Of a stretch of 64,000 nucleotides of DNA, positions 45,455 through 54,709 are shown piece after piece. The position numbers were made by a program, and so were the translations under genes. Within the stretch, counting starts at the first letter, position 1. Each line of letters opens with the position of its first letter. The DNA is from Nostoc sp. C052 (lineage in GTDB: Bacteria > Cyanobacteriota > Cyanobacteriia > Cyanobacteriales > Nostocaceae): positions 2,666,001-2,730,000 of the forward strand of contig NZ_CP040272.1 in assembly GCF_013393905.1 (NCBI RefSeq). The letters run 5' to 3'. The notes beneath the pieces were generated by a model, which was given only the letters and a program-made list of their open reading frames with translations, had not been told where the DNA came from and made no database searches.

Positions 45455-46580
45455 TATTTAGATAACTCTTCTTGTGGCGCTTTTGCTCACAAACTGCTGT
45501 AAGTCTTAATTAAGAGTATCTAAATAAGCTTTAAATTCAGCGAATTAGAACCTTTTGACTTCCGCCTTGCGGGACTAGCCCCATACTAAATTAAAGAAAT
45601 ACAGCTTTTTAGGTATTTAGAGATTAAATATTCTACAAAAGCGATATCTAACTACAAACCGCTTCTCTATGAGAGGCTAGGCTAACACGTCTACGCATCG
45701 CTAGAATCACACTTTTTACAATGCTTATTCCGATCGCGTATCTACGCCCGAAAGCCGAAAATTCGTAGTGTGAAATTTTCGGATACGAAATATAGGTTAT
45801 AAAGACGATTGGAGTGCAAACTGAACATGTAGGCAGGAATATTCTGCTGTTTATTTGACAAAGCTGATACAGCTACATCCATTATTCCACAAGGAAAATG
45901 AACTAAATTACAGTTTTTTACAGACTTGTTTTAATAGTGCTGGAGAGTGATAATCTACCTCTTGCTGTCGGTTAATTGTTATATTAATTTGTCTAAACCA
46001 GCAGTGCGCTTAAGCACATTGTTTCTGTGATCGAGGACACATACTTGCAAATTACTGTAACCATATTATTCTGCCTGTAGGGATAAATACAGGACTCCAG
46101 TTTGATTAATGAAAAGTTGTTATATAGTTTTACTGGACTAAAATTTTAGTTTCAGTTGGTCTTCAACTAACTATGAATTTGGTAAGCTGATACTAGTTTA
46201 ACAACTTGGCATCAGTTGAACAACCTAATATCAGTCTGAAAACCTGATATCAGTCTATAAAAGTCTCAGCACCTCGAAAAGAAAAACCAAAGTGATGAAT
46301 AGGTTTAATATCATCCTCCAATCTAGCAAAAAAGCAGCTAGATAAGGTGCAGGTGACTCTGTTAGAGACTGCTCTTAGCGTTGGCTTGGCGACTACTGCT
46401 GAAGAAAAGTTTAAGCTCAATCCTAAATATCTAGATTTAGGGAACTAGTGCTACAGAAAGAAAGCTTTTTGTGTTACATGCCATGTCCAGTTTAATACAA
46501 TTTAATTCCAAACGAAGTCAAGCAATCTTTAAACCTTTGTGATCGCTGTCTTCTACCTCCTGAATTAAAATTGCTTAGTA
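45455..46580. other. Repeat-rich intergenic region, no intact gene
   Basis: Right after the nested insertion lies the remaining right flank of the dead IS630. TTCCGCCTTGCGGGACTAG at about 45557 is a MITE end. The 45623-45703 stretch is a diverged direct copy of 42278-42354. Around 46349-46450 a short frame (KVQVTLLETALSVGLA, EEKFKLNPKYLDLGN then stop) looks coding-like and may be a gene remnant. No function can be given. Confidence 0.5.
46163..46260. repeat. Imperfect 20-bp tandem repeat
   Basis: Successive units such as ACAACTTGGCATCAGTTGA, ACAACCTAATATCAGTCTGA and AAACCTGATATCAGTCTATA share AACCT-N-ATATCAGT. At least three clear units and one or two degraded units upstream. Confidence 0.65.
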
Positions 46581-46800
46581 AAAGTACTAGTACAACACGA
46601 CGTAAATAAACCACCCATTCAAAATCGATGAAACGCTTACGCTGCATTCATTTTAAATTTTGAATTTTGTTAGCGCAGCGTAAAGCCTTCGGCATGGCTT
46701 CGCTTAGAGCGAGTCTGCGTACCCTTGCGGGGAAGCAAGCTACGCGCAGCGTCTCGTAGAGAGCGTCATTTTGAATTCCGCCTTGCGGTACTAGTACTTT
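46581..46800. repeat. 220-bp MITE with perfect 13-bp terminal inverted repeats
   Basis: AAAGTACTAGTAC (46581-46593) and GTACTAGTACTTT (46788-46800) are exact complements. The left arm carries AACACGACGTAAATAAAC and the right arm TTCCGCCTTGCGG, both seen in shorter relatives at 11103-11215 and near 10914-10935. The middle holds palindromic GC-rich repeats (GCGCAGCGTAAAGCCTTCGG, TCTCGTAGAGA). No coding capacity. Confidence 0.8.
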
Positions 46801-46989
46801 GGTAAGCTATAGCAATCCGATTTGATTTTTGAAAAAATACAAGTATGTGTAAGGTGCGTTGTGCTTCTGGTTAACGCACCATCCGAAGGCTTTAGTATGT
46901 TAGCCAGTAGCATAACGCAACCTACGTATATTTCAAAAATTAAATATGATTACTATGGTAGTTTTGAAGGTTAGTAAGCTGTTGTGCAT

Positions 46990-47523
46990 TTAAATTGTGA
47001 TAACAGCATCGCCTTTATTTTTGAGTTTTCGTCCCCATTTAATAATTAACTCTCCTTCATTTAAAAGTTGATGTAATAAATATTCTAGGTCTTCAATTGA
47101 TTGAAATAGCCGATTAGCAATATATTCTTTTGTCGAGTGCCAGACCAATTCAATTAAGTTATAATCTGGGCTATATTCCGGGAGAAACTCTAAATGAATA
47201 TTCGGCATTTCTGTTTCAATTTTATTAATATACTCTTGCTTTTTGTGAAAACTTGCATTATCAAGAATAATAACTATTTTTGCTCCCTTCTCCGCAAAAT
47301 CTTTAGCTTGATTACCAGCTTCTACCCAATCGAAAACTATTTCTTCATAAAAGATTTTTAGGACTTTGTAAAAATTGTCTGCATTCCCTTTATCAATAAA
47401 TTCTACAAATCTTTTCTTATCTGAATACCTTAATCCTCCCATCACATTAATTCTCCCTTTTCTTCTGTCTCCTCTCACGTTTTTAGAGTGACCTTTTTTA
47501 CACCATGATTTTCTTCTTATCAC
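46990..47523 (-). CDS. IS630 transposase, DDE part (second frame)
   Basis: The frame with this 177-residue segment stays open upstream to the slippery site at 47627-47633, giving the joined reading KAFKQKIAEYLRIEKEHPERL then VWFWDESGFSLRVIRRKSW. It holds the DDE residues: Asp in FWDESGFS, Asp in VIILDNASFHK, and Glu in YSPDYNLIELVW. The internal ATG at 47523 is probably not used; translation should come by -1 shift from the first frame. Confidence 0.85.
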   Translation of the reverse strand: MIRRKSWCKKGHSKNVRGDRRKGRINVMGGLRYSDKKRFVEFIDKGNADNFYKVLKIFYEEIVFDWVEAGNQAKDFAEKGAKIVIILDNASFHKKQEYINKIETEMPNIHLEFLPEYSPDYNLIELVWHSTKEYIANRLFQSIEDLEYLLHQLLNEGELIIKWGRKLKNKGDAVITI

Positions 47524-47614
47524 CCTTAAACTAAAGCCACTCTCATCCCAAAACCATACCTGTAATCGTTCTGGATGCTCTTTCTCTATTCTTAAATACT
47601 CTGCTATTTTCTGT

Positions 47615-48103
47615 TTAAATGCTTTTCTTTTTTTCTAGATTCCTCTTGGACTCTAAGCTATATTTTGTCCAGAGGTAGACGTACTTTTTTTTCTCTAATA
47701 TCCTCCTTACTTGAGAACCACTTAATTGTATGCCTGTGAGTTGCTCTAAATATGTTGCTAATCTCTGCGCTGTCCATCTGCCAAACTCGTATCCTAATTC
47801 TTCTGGTTCTTTATCTATAGTTTCTAGTAATATTTCTATATACTTATCTGTGGCTTTTTTATGGTTTCCCTTCATCCTCTCATCTTTTAGGCTTTCTAGA
47901 TTCTCTGGGTCTCCATGTACACACCAATATGATACTTTATTTAAAGAACAACCCAAAAATTCTGCTATGTTAGCTTGTGTTTTCCCGTCATTAAGCAACA
48001 AGAGAATTAGTATTCTTTCTCTTATTTCTCCATTTTCTTCCAGTTTTAAAGCTTTTTGTAGTTTCTCTATCTGCTGAGAAGTTAAATGATTTTTTGCTGG
48101 CAT
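47615..48103 (-). CDS. IS630 transposase, helix-turn-helix part (first frame)
   Basis: 162 residues with two helix-turn-helix regions (GKTQANIAEFLGCSLNKVSYW and TAQRLATYLEQLTGIQLSGSQVRRILE). Near its 3' end the minus strand has A-AAA-AAG (47633 to 47627), the canonical -1 slippery heptamer, in the right phase. Slippage there joins it to the DDE frame; without slippage translation stops eight codons later. Confidence 0.85.
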   Translation of the reverse strand: MPAKNHLTSQQIEKLQKALKLEENGEIRERILILLLLNDGKTQANIAEFLGCSLNKVSYWCVHGDPENLESLKDERMKGNHKKATDKYIEILLETIDKEPEELGYEFGRWTAQRLATYLEQLTGIQLSGSQVRRILEKKKYVYLWTKYSLESKRNLEKKKSI

Positions 48104-48163
48104 TATTCCATTTTTTGACTGAATTCAGTTTTTTATTATACCCAATTTAAATGCTGAACAGCT

Positions 48164-48600
48164 TAGTAAGCACTAAAGTGCTTATAAAATCAGGAATTTA
48201 GTCTTTACTACGAACTTGCCTACACCTCAAAATTTATGTAGCAGACTACTAATGATCTGCCGCATGAATTTTGGGAAGTTTGTGGTAATCCATTTATTTA
48301 CTCAATTTCAGGTTCTAGAGCAATTAATAACTTTGCACAATCCATCAGAATTAATTACATGAACCACTAGTTTTCAGTCTGTAGTTCTTTCTAACCTAGA
48401 ACTGTATGGTTGTGAAGTTTTTTCGTGGCAACTGTCTTCTTCACGCAGCTAAAGATTCACTAGCTAACATGTCTTGCTGCTTTCTGTATTTTTGAAAGTG
48501 AGAAACTTATCAATGCAGATTAGAGCAGATTAGATAAAACTACCAAGTTTTATTAATAAACATTCATAAAAACTTGTAGACATTAAACACTTTTACCCAG
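48164..48600. other. Gap upstream of the polysaccharide cluster, no gene seen
   Basis: About 440 nt, AT-rich. AAGCACT-AA-AGTGCTT at about 48168-48183 is a short hairpin. The promoter of the polysaccharide genes should lie here but I cannot place it. Confidence 0.5.
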
Positions 48601-50589
48601 ATGAACTTTTTGACTTTTACTTTTCACTCCTTATGGCAAAAGGTTGCCAGTATGTTTTTGAACAAATTACTACATCTGAGAAATAGGCATTTTTTCTTTT
48701 GCGATCTTATTTTATTTTCAATAACACCTTTGTTAGCTCTGATTTTGCGTTTAGATGGCGCTCTCCCCCTCAAGGAGTACATATCAGATATAGGAATTGC
48801 GACAATACTATTTTTAACGGTTAAACTAACTTTATTTTGGATTTTTAGTTTTTATAGGCGTTACTGGCGCTACGCCAGTATTGAAGAGCTTACATATATA
48901 ACGATGCTGATATTGGCTGTGGTAATTATCCAAGACCTGTTGTTTTATATTTCAAACTATGTACCTTATCTTGCTATGGGTAAACTGCCACAATCGTTAC
49001 CATTTATTGATGGTTTGCTTACCTTTATTTTTATTGGTGGGCTGCGTTTTAGTGTTCGGGCAGTAGAAAGAACTAGCCATAAACAAACAATTTTGAATCC
49101 ACACGAGCGGGTATTAGTCGTTGGTGCTGGTAGTGCAGGGGTTTCGTTGGTGCAAGAAATGCAGATAAATCCGCAGTTAGGTTTTTATCCTGTAGCCTTC
49201 ATTGACGATGATCCGCAGAAATTTAATGTAAACATTCGTGGTATCCCTGTAGTAGGCGATCGCTATTACATAACTGATGTAGTGAAATATCTGCAAATCC
49301 ACAAAGTAATAATTGCCATGCCAAGTGTTGCAGGGCAAGTCATTCGGGAAATTGTTGATATTTGTCAAGCAAATGGAATTCAGGCTAGTACTCTACCGGG
49401 AATACACGAAATCCTCAATAGTCCTGTCCGTGTGGACAGCATTCGCGATGTACGCATTGAGGACTTACTCAGACGCGAACCTGTACAAACAGATATTAAA
49501 ATAGTTGCCCAATTTCTTGAAGGCAAGAAAGTATTAATTACAGGTGCAGGCGGATCAATTGGTAGCGAGCTTTGTCGTCAAATTTGCCAGTGCCGTCCAG
49601 CAGAAATTATGCTATTGGGGCACGGAGAAAACTCCGTCTTCAATATCCAACAGGAGCTAGAAAAAATTGTGAAAGCCATGAAAGACGATGGAAAAGCACA
49701 ACAATATACTCCTTGGATATCGGGCTTAATCGCTGATATTCGTTTTGAAAAACGGCTAAATCATGTTTTTGAACAATTCCAACCTCATGTAATTTTTCAT
49801 GCTGCTGCCCACAAGCACGTCCCCCTGATGGAATTAAATTCCCCAGAAGCCATCACTAATAATGTCATTGGGACAAAAAATTTATTGGAAATAGCTCTGC
49901 GATACGATGTTCCACATTTTGTGATGATTTCCACAGATAAGGCAGTTAATCCCACCAATGTGATGGGAGCCAGCAAAAGAGTTGCAGAAATGTTAGTATT
50001 GCAAGCCGCAAGACAAAGTGGTAAGCCCTATGTTGCCGTGCGTTTTGGTAACGTTTTAGGAAGCCGTGGTAGTGTAGTTCCAACTTTCAAAAAACAAATT
50101 GCAGCAGGTGGTCCCATAACTGTTACTCATCCTGATATTTGCCGTTACTTTATGACCATACCGGAAGCGGTGCAACTAGTTTTACAAGCAGTGGTGCTGG
50201 GTCGTAGTGGCGAAGTGTTAATGCTAAATATGGGCGAGCCAGTAAAAATTGTTGACTTAGCAAAAGAACTCATTCGTCTTTCAGGATATGAAGTTGATAA
50301 AGACATTAAAATTGCCTTTACAGGACTACGACCTGGGGAAAAGTTGTTTGAGGAGTTGTTTATTGAAGGAGAGGAGTACGAACCAACCCAACACGAAAAA
50401 TTATTAGTTGTGAAAAATGCTAGTCGGATTATTCCTGAAAATATAAATGTTATTTTAGAGGCTTTGTGTAAAGCAGCAGATAAGAATGATGGGAATTCTA
50501 TTATGTTTTTGCTTGAGCAAATTGTGCCAGGATACAGAACAAAATACTTACCAAATCAACTGCCATTAAAGGTATATGCAAGTAAATAA
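48601..50589 (+). CDS. Membrane-bound nucleotide-sugar 4,6-dehydratase (PglF/CapD/WbpM type)
   Basis: 662 residues. Four N-terminal membrane segments (about 30-155) precede a CoA-binding-like Rossmann domain (VLVVGAGSAGVSLVQEM) and the catalytic SDR domain (VLITGAGGSIGSELCRQ, HAAAHKHVPLMELNS, STDKAVNPTNVMGASKR with the Met-x3-Lys replacing Tyr-x3-Lys, and GLRPGEKLFEEL). It should convert a UDP-N-acetylhexosamine to the 4-keto-6-deoxy sugar. The PLP aminotransferase at 59428 and the sugar transferase at 58372 could use the product. It overlaps the flippase start by 14 nt. Confidence 0.92.
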   Translation: MNFLTFTFHSLWQKVASMFLNKLLHLRNRHFFFCDLILFSITPLLALILRLDGALPLKEYISDIGIATILFLTVKLTLFWIFSFYRRYWRYASIEELTYITMLILAVVIIQDLLFYISNYVPYLAMGKLPQSLPFIDGLLTFIFIGGLRFSVRAVERTSHKQTILNPHERVLVVGAGSAGVSLVQEMQINPQLGFYPVAFIDDDPQKFNVNIRGIPVVGDRYYITDVVKYLQIHKVIIAMPSVAGQVIREIVDICQANGIQASTLPGIHEILNSPVRVDSIRDVRIEDLLRREPVQTDIKIVAQFLEGKKVLITGAGGSIGSELCRQICQCRPAEIMLLGHGENSVFNIQQELEKIVKAMKDDGKAQQYTPWISGLIADIRFEKRLNHVFEQFQPHVIFHAAAHKHVPLMELNSPEAITNNVIGTKNLLEIALRYDVPHFVMISTDKAVNPTNVMGASKRVAEMLVLQAARQSGKPYVAVRFGNVLGSRGSVVPTFKKQIAAGGPITVTHPDICRYFMTIPEAVQLVLQAVVLGRSGEVLMLNMGEPVKIVDLAKELIRLSGYEVDKDIKIAFTGLRPGEKLFEELFIEGEEYEPTQHEKLLVVKNASRIIPENINVILEALCKAADKNDGNSIMFLLEQIVPGYRTKYLPNQLPLKVYASK

Positions 50590-51880
50590 GCCCTTAACAC
50601 TACGTCATAACTTCTCCTGGACATTCATTGGTAATGCTGTCTATGCAGCTTGCCAATGGGGGATGTTGGTGTTGCTGGCAAAATTAGGTAATCCAGAAAT
50701 GATTGGTAAATTTACGTTGGGATTAGCTGTAACAGCACCCGTGATGATGTTTACTAATCTTCAATTACGGGTGATTCAAGCTACAGATGCGAAGTGTCAA
50801 TTTCAATTTTATGATTATTTAGGACTTCGCATTTTGTCAACGATTTTAGCACTTGTATTCATTATAATTATTGTACTAGGTGTTAATTATCCCCCAAACA
50901 CAGCACTCATTATCCTGTTTGTAGGGCTTGCAAAAGCAGTGGAATCCATAAGTGATGTCTGCAATGGATTGTTACAAAAATCAGAACAGATGGATCGCAT
51001 TGCCATTTCATCAATGTTACGGGGTGCCCTAGCATTGTTATTGGCAGGTGTCTGTCTAAGTTTATCGAGGAGTGTCTTGTCGGCAACCATAGGCATGTTG
51101 ATCGCCTGGATAATCGTCTTAGTATTTTACGATTTGGGTAATGCGGTTGGGATACTGCAACAGCCATTTTTCAACACCACAATCAGTTCATCCAACTGGC
51201 TGAGGATTGTGCAACCCCGGTGGCATGGCAAAACATTGACCCAGCTAATTCAACTGACTCTTCCTATGGGAATAGTAATGATGCTGATTTCTCTTAATAC
51301 CAACATTCCTCGCTACTTTATTGAACACTATCTAGGAGAGCGCGAATTAGGAATTTTTGCTGCGATCGCATACCTTATGTATGCCGGACAAACGGTAGAA
51401 GCAGCGCTCGGACAGTCTGCCAGTCCCAGACTTTCACAATATTACACAGATGGTAAAAAAAATGCGTTCATCAATTTACTTCTGAAGCTGATTGGCATTG
51501 GTGTACTCATCGGAGTAATCGGGATTGGTATTGCCGGAGTGGCTGGAAAAGAAATTCTTAAGTTGCTCTATACTGCCGACTATGTGCAATATGTAGAGAT
51601 ATTTGTGTGGATCATGGTAACAATGATGGTTGAATATGTTGCTTCCTTCTTGTGTTACGGCTTAATTGCAGCTCGTCACTTACGGGTGCAAGTACCTCTG
51701 TTTATTACGGTCACTAGTACATCAGCGATTGCTTGTTTTTGGTTAGTACCTATCTATGGACTTAAAGGAGCCGCAATATCGTTACTTATTGCAACCGTTG
51801 TCAGAGCCATCATTAGTGGATGGTTGATGGTACATGCTATACATAAACTACCTACTATGAGTTCTCCAGAGGTTAGTTAA
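50576..51880 (+). CDS. Oligosaccharide flippase (Wzx-like)
   Basis: 434 residues, about 12 membrane segments, with the polysaccharide-export pattern NFSWTFIGNAVYAACQWGMLVLLAKLGNPEMIGKFTLGLAV. It should flip lipid-linked sugar repeats across the membrane. The start overlaps the dehydratase gene. Confidence 0.88.
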   Translation: MQVNKPLTLRHNFSWTFIGNAVYAACQWGMLVLLAKLGNPEMIGKFTLGLAVTAPVMMFTNLQLRVIQATDAKCQFQFYDYLGLRILSTILALVFIIIIVLGVNYPPNTALIILFVGLAKAVESISDVCNGLLQKSEQMDRIAISSMLRGALALLLAGVCLSLSRSVLSATIGMLIAWIIVLVFYDLGNAVGILQQPFFNTTISSSNWLRIVQPRWHGKTLTQLIQLTLPMGIVMMLISLNTNIPRYFIEHYLGERELGIFAAIAYLMYAGQTVEAALGQSASPRLSQYYTDGKKNAFINLLLKLIGIGVLIGVIGIGIAGVAGKEILKLLYTADYVQYVEIFVWIMVTMMVEYVASFLCYGLIAARHLRVQVPLFITVTSTSAIACFWLVPIYGLKGAAISLLIATVVRAIISGWLMVHAIHKLPTMSSPEVS

Positions 51881-51951
51881 CCTAGTTTCACCAAAGAAAA
51901 AACTAGTGCATGGTATTAGACATATATTACATAAACGATTAGTTTCCACAA

Positions 51952-53349
51952 GTGAAAAAAGCCAGTTTTCTGCCTGATGAAATTACACCAACAAGCTTAT
52001 GGGCAACCAAATGGTTGTTTGTAGGAATGTGTTTTTATATGATTTCTCAAGTCTATGTTGTACCACTCTTAGCAATCGGACCTTCGTGGTCTTTATGGCC
52101 AAACCTTTCTGATTTTGCTTGTTTTTTTATGATTGTGGCGTTTGTGTTGGCTAAACGTACTTATCTTGAAGTTTCTCAATTCAACCTAAAGCTTTTATCA
52201 ATTCTGTTAGTTGCATTTGTAGGTAGCATTATTTCATATATATTTTATCGACTTAATTTAGGAGAAGAAAATACACCCGGAATTGCAGTTGGACAGTATC
52301 AAATTTATCGATTTATCCAATTTATTTGTATTTTTTGGATAACAGCCCATGTTCCATTTAGCTCAACTAGACGCAAGATTTTAATACAGATTAACGATCT
52401 TATTTTCTTACTAGTTTGCTTAGGAATTATCTTGACTTTTTTTAATATCTTGCCCCTGGGAGCGCTAACTATACACTTACCTCAAGAGCCAACAGTAGCA
52501 GGTGCTTGGAGTAGGTATCAAAGTATTGGTAAATATGGCGGACAAGGATGGGGTACAACAGGTTACGACCACTCCCATGTTGCAGTGAATGTAATCATGC
52601 TCTTGGCAATGCGGATGCATTTGGCACAGTCAGATAATATTTTTGTTGACAAGCTATTTCTGCTTATAGGAGTAATAACATGTTTCTTTACAGAATCTCG
52701 AACTGGTTTAGCAGCAATTTTAGTATTTGGTATACTTTACTGGATAAAAAGACCACAATATACAACAAAGATACTTTTTGTTTTTCTATCTTTAGCAGCA
52801 CTACTATTGGTATATCTGTCTAATGTAGGTTTTAATTCACTTCATATTGCTTCTAGTGAAGGCTCTCTCTTAGAACGTCAGGCTGGATTAACTAGTGTTG
52901 ATGCCGATAGTTTGAGTGGAAGGGATGAAATATGGAAAGAACGAATTGAAATGATAACTAATAATCCTGAAATATTATTTTTGGGATCTGGATTTGGTGC
53001 TGCGACAGATACTGGCAAAAAAGCCCATTTTCTACTACTGCATATTACCTTAGAGACGGGATTGATTGGATTATCAATTTTTATTTATTTTTTTGCTCAT
53101 GTTTTTTATTATTTATATATATATGAATGCGATGCCAAGACAATTTTTCTAGCGACAATTTGTTTTTTTATATCTGCTTTGGGTCAAGATACACTTTACT
53201 TTACAGTCACCTTCGTCCACTTTACTGGTTTTTATCTCTATGGAGTAGCGATTGTTTTACAAAATTCTCAACTCTATCTTGCCAGAATATCTAGAACCAA
53301 AACGACGGAGAAAACTAAAGATCGCAAAGTATTGAAAAAACGCTTTTAA
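51952..53349 (+). CDS. O-antigen ligase/polymerase family protein (Wzy-like)
   Basis: 465 residues, GTG start, about 10-12 membrane segments with a large periplasmic loop and the family-type ESRTGLAAILVFGI segment and an Arg-rich GRDEIWKERIEMI loop followed by LGSGFG. It should join repeat units outside the membrane. It sits directly after the flippase, a typical Wzx/Wzy pair. Confidence 0.85.
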   Translation: MKKASFLPDEITPTSLWATKWLFVGMCFYMISQVYVVPLLAIGPSWSLWPNLSDFACFFMIVAFVLAKRTYLEVSQFNLKLLSILLVAFVGSIISYIFYRLNLGEENTPGIAVGQYQIYRFIQFICIFWITAHVPFSSTRRKILIQINDLIFLLVCLGIILTFFNILPLGALTIHLPQEPTVAGAWSRYQSIGKYGGQGWGTTGYDHSHVAVNVIMLLAMRMHLAQSDNIFVDKLFLLIGVITCFFTESRTGLAAILVFGILYWIKRPQYTTKILFVFLSLAALLLVYLSNVGFNSLHIASSEGSLLERQAGLTSVDADSLSGRDEIWKERIEMITNNPEILFLGSGFGAATDTGKKAHFLLLHITLETGLIGLSIFIYFFAHVFYYLYIYECDAKTIFLATICFFISALGQDTLYFTVTFVHFTGFYLYGVAIVLQNSQLYLARISRTKTTEKTKDRKVLKKRF

Positions 53350-53462
53350 TTTTTTGAATGTTTGCATAGTCATATAATGATAAAATATTAGTCCGGACAA
53401 AATTATTAAGAAACTTTCAACCACATAAAGCTAAATATTTCTAGTATCTAGTATATGGAAAA

Positions 53463-54671
53463 ATGATGTATCTGACAAAAAATCTGATCTTGAAAATATT
53501 TAAAAATAAATATATTAGTACATTTAGTACATTTTTTTGTTTACGAGTTTTGATAGTTGGATTTATCATTTTACTCTTGAGCACTATTCTATTTGCAAAT
53601 CAACCCCAGCGTTTACAGCAGATTCAGTATCCAGTGATTCCAGCCGATCATAGGCTTTCCCGCAATGGATCACCCTTTTTTCCAATTGGCTTCTACTATG
53701 TTGATTACGACAGACCACCTCAACAATTTTTAGAGGGACAGATACAAGCACTTAAAGACATTGCCAATGCAGGATTTAATGTGCTACATACATCCATTAA
53801 TTACAATTTAAGTGCTCATACAACCCTTTTGAAGCAAGCTGAACGCTTGGGGGTGACTATTATCAGCGATCATCAAGCGGACTTTGCTCGCACGCAATCT
53901 TTACAGACTTTTAAAAACAGTCCTGCTCTCTTAGCTTGGAGCATTGGTGATGACATTAACCGCAATTACCAACCACAAGAAATTCTTAGAGTCCATACTC
54001 AGGTAAAAGCTCAAGACCCGAGGCACGCCACCTATGTTAGTATGTTTGATGGCAATCGCCAAGTCATTAAGCGATATATGCATGTGGCGGATTGGGTAGG
54101 GATGCAGAGTTATCCAGTTGCAAATCGATCGCTAGATTCAACTTTTTATGAAATTAACAGCGCCGTTGAAACTGCCCTGAGTTCGCATGGCAGTTTGATC
54201 ATCGCTAATTTGCAAACATTTAAATGGCCGACCGAACGCGAACCCAGCGCAGCAGAAATCCGCAATATGACCTATCAAGCTCTCCTAGCAGGAGTTCGAG
54301 GTATTTTGTACTATACCTATCGAGATAGGAGTTGGTATTTACCCAATCATTCCCAATTGTGGGCTGAAATGAAGTCAATTGCCCAAGAACTCAAGTATTT
54401 ACAGCCGTGGCTGTTGGATGCAACATTACAACGCATTGAACTACAAGCTTATCCTCAAGTTATGACAGGCATATGGCAAGCCCGCGGCCGAAAAACTCTG
54501 GTTGTTTTGAACACTACACAAAAGCGTCAAAGCTTGTCGATCAAGTTGCCATCTTCATCATTACATGTCACTTCTTTATTGAATGAGCGTCCCATTAGTT
54601 TTTCCACTAAGTATGGAGTACTGGCAGTTTCCATACCTCCTTTGGAGGTGCAAATCTATCGGTTGCTTTAA
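53463..54671 (+). CDS. Membrane-anchored glycosidase-like (TIM-barrel) protein
   Basis: 402 residues. One membrane anchor (about 27-47), then a (beta/alpha)8-like region starting SRNGSPFFPIGFYYV, with GFNVLHTSINYN, LLAWSIGDDIN, WVGMQSYPV and LAGVRGILYYTYRDRSW, and a beta-sandwich-like tail (TLVVLNTTQKRQSLSIKL). The pattern resembles glycoside hydrolases of the GH2/GH42-like clan; acidic residues at the strand ends (IGDD) are possible catalytic ones. I cannot name the family or substrate. Its place inside the cluster suggests trimming of the polymer. Confidence 0.65.
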   Translation: MMYLTKNLILKIFKNKYISTFSTFFCLRVLIVGFIILLLSTILFANQPQRLQQIQYPVIPADHRLSRNGSPFFPIGFYYVDYDRPPQQFLEGQIQALKDIANAGFNVLHTSINYNLSAHTTLLKQAERLGVTIISDHQADFARTQSLQTFKNSPALLAWSIGDDINRNYQPQEILRVHTQVKAQDPRHATYVSMFDGNRQVIKRYMHVADWVGMQSYPVANRSLDSTFYEINSAVETALSSHGSLIIANLQTFKWPTEREPSAAEIRNMTYQALLAGVRGILYYTYRDRSWYLPNHSQLWAEMKSIAQELKYLQPWLLDATLQRIELQAYPQVMTGIWQARGRKTLVVLNTTQKRQSLSIKLPSSSLHVTSLLNERPISFSTKYGVLAVSIPPLEVQIYRLL

Positions 54672-54709
54672 TGTTTCGGCAAAATATTTCTAACAAATAA
54701 GATTCTTAT

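Larger units (their letters stand above)
46977..48163 (-). mobile_element. IS630-family element, apparently intact
   Basis: The ends are AGCTGTTGTGCATTTAAATTG on the left (first 20 bases and beyond) and the near-complement on the right (CAATTTAAATGCTGAACAGCT), about 25 bp with two mismatches. TA lies outside both ends (46975-46976 and 48164-48165), the target duplication expected of IS630/Tc1 elements. It carries two overlapping frames joined by a -1 frameshift site. Confidence 0.87.
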
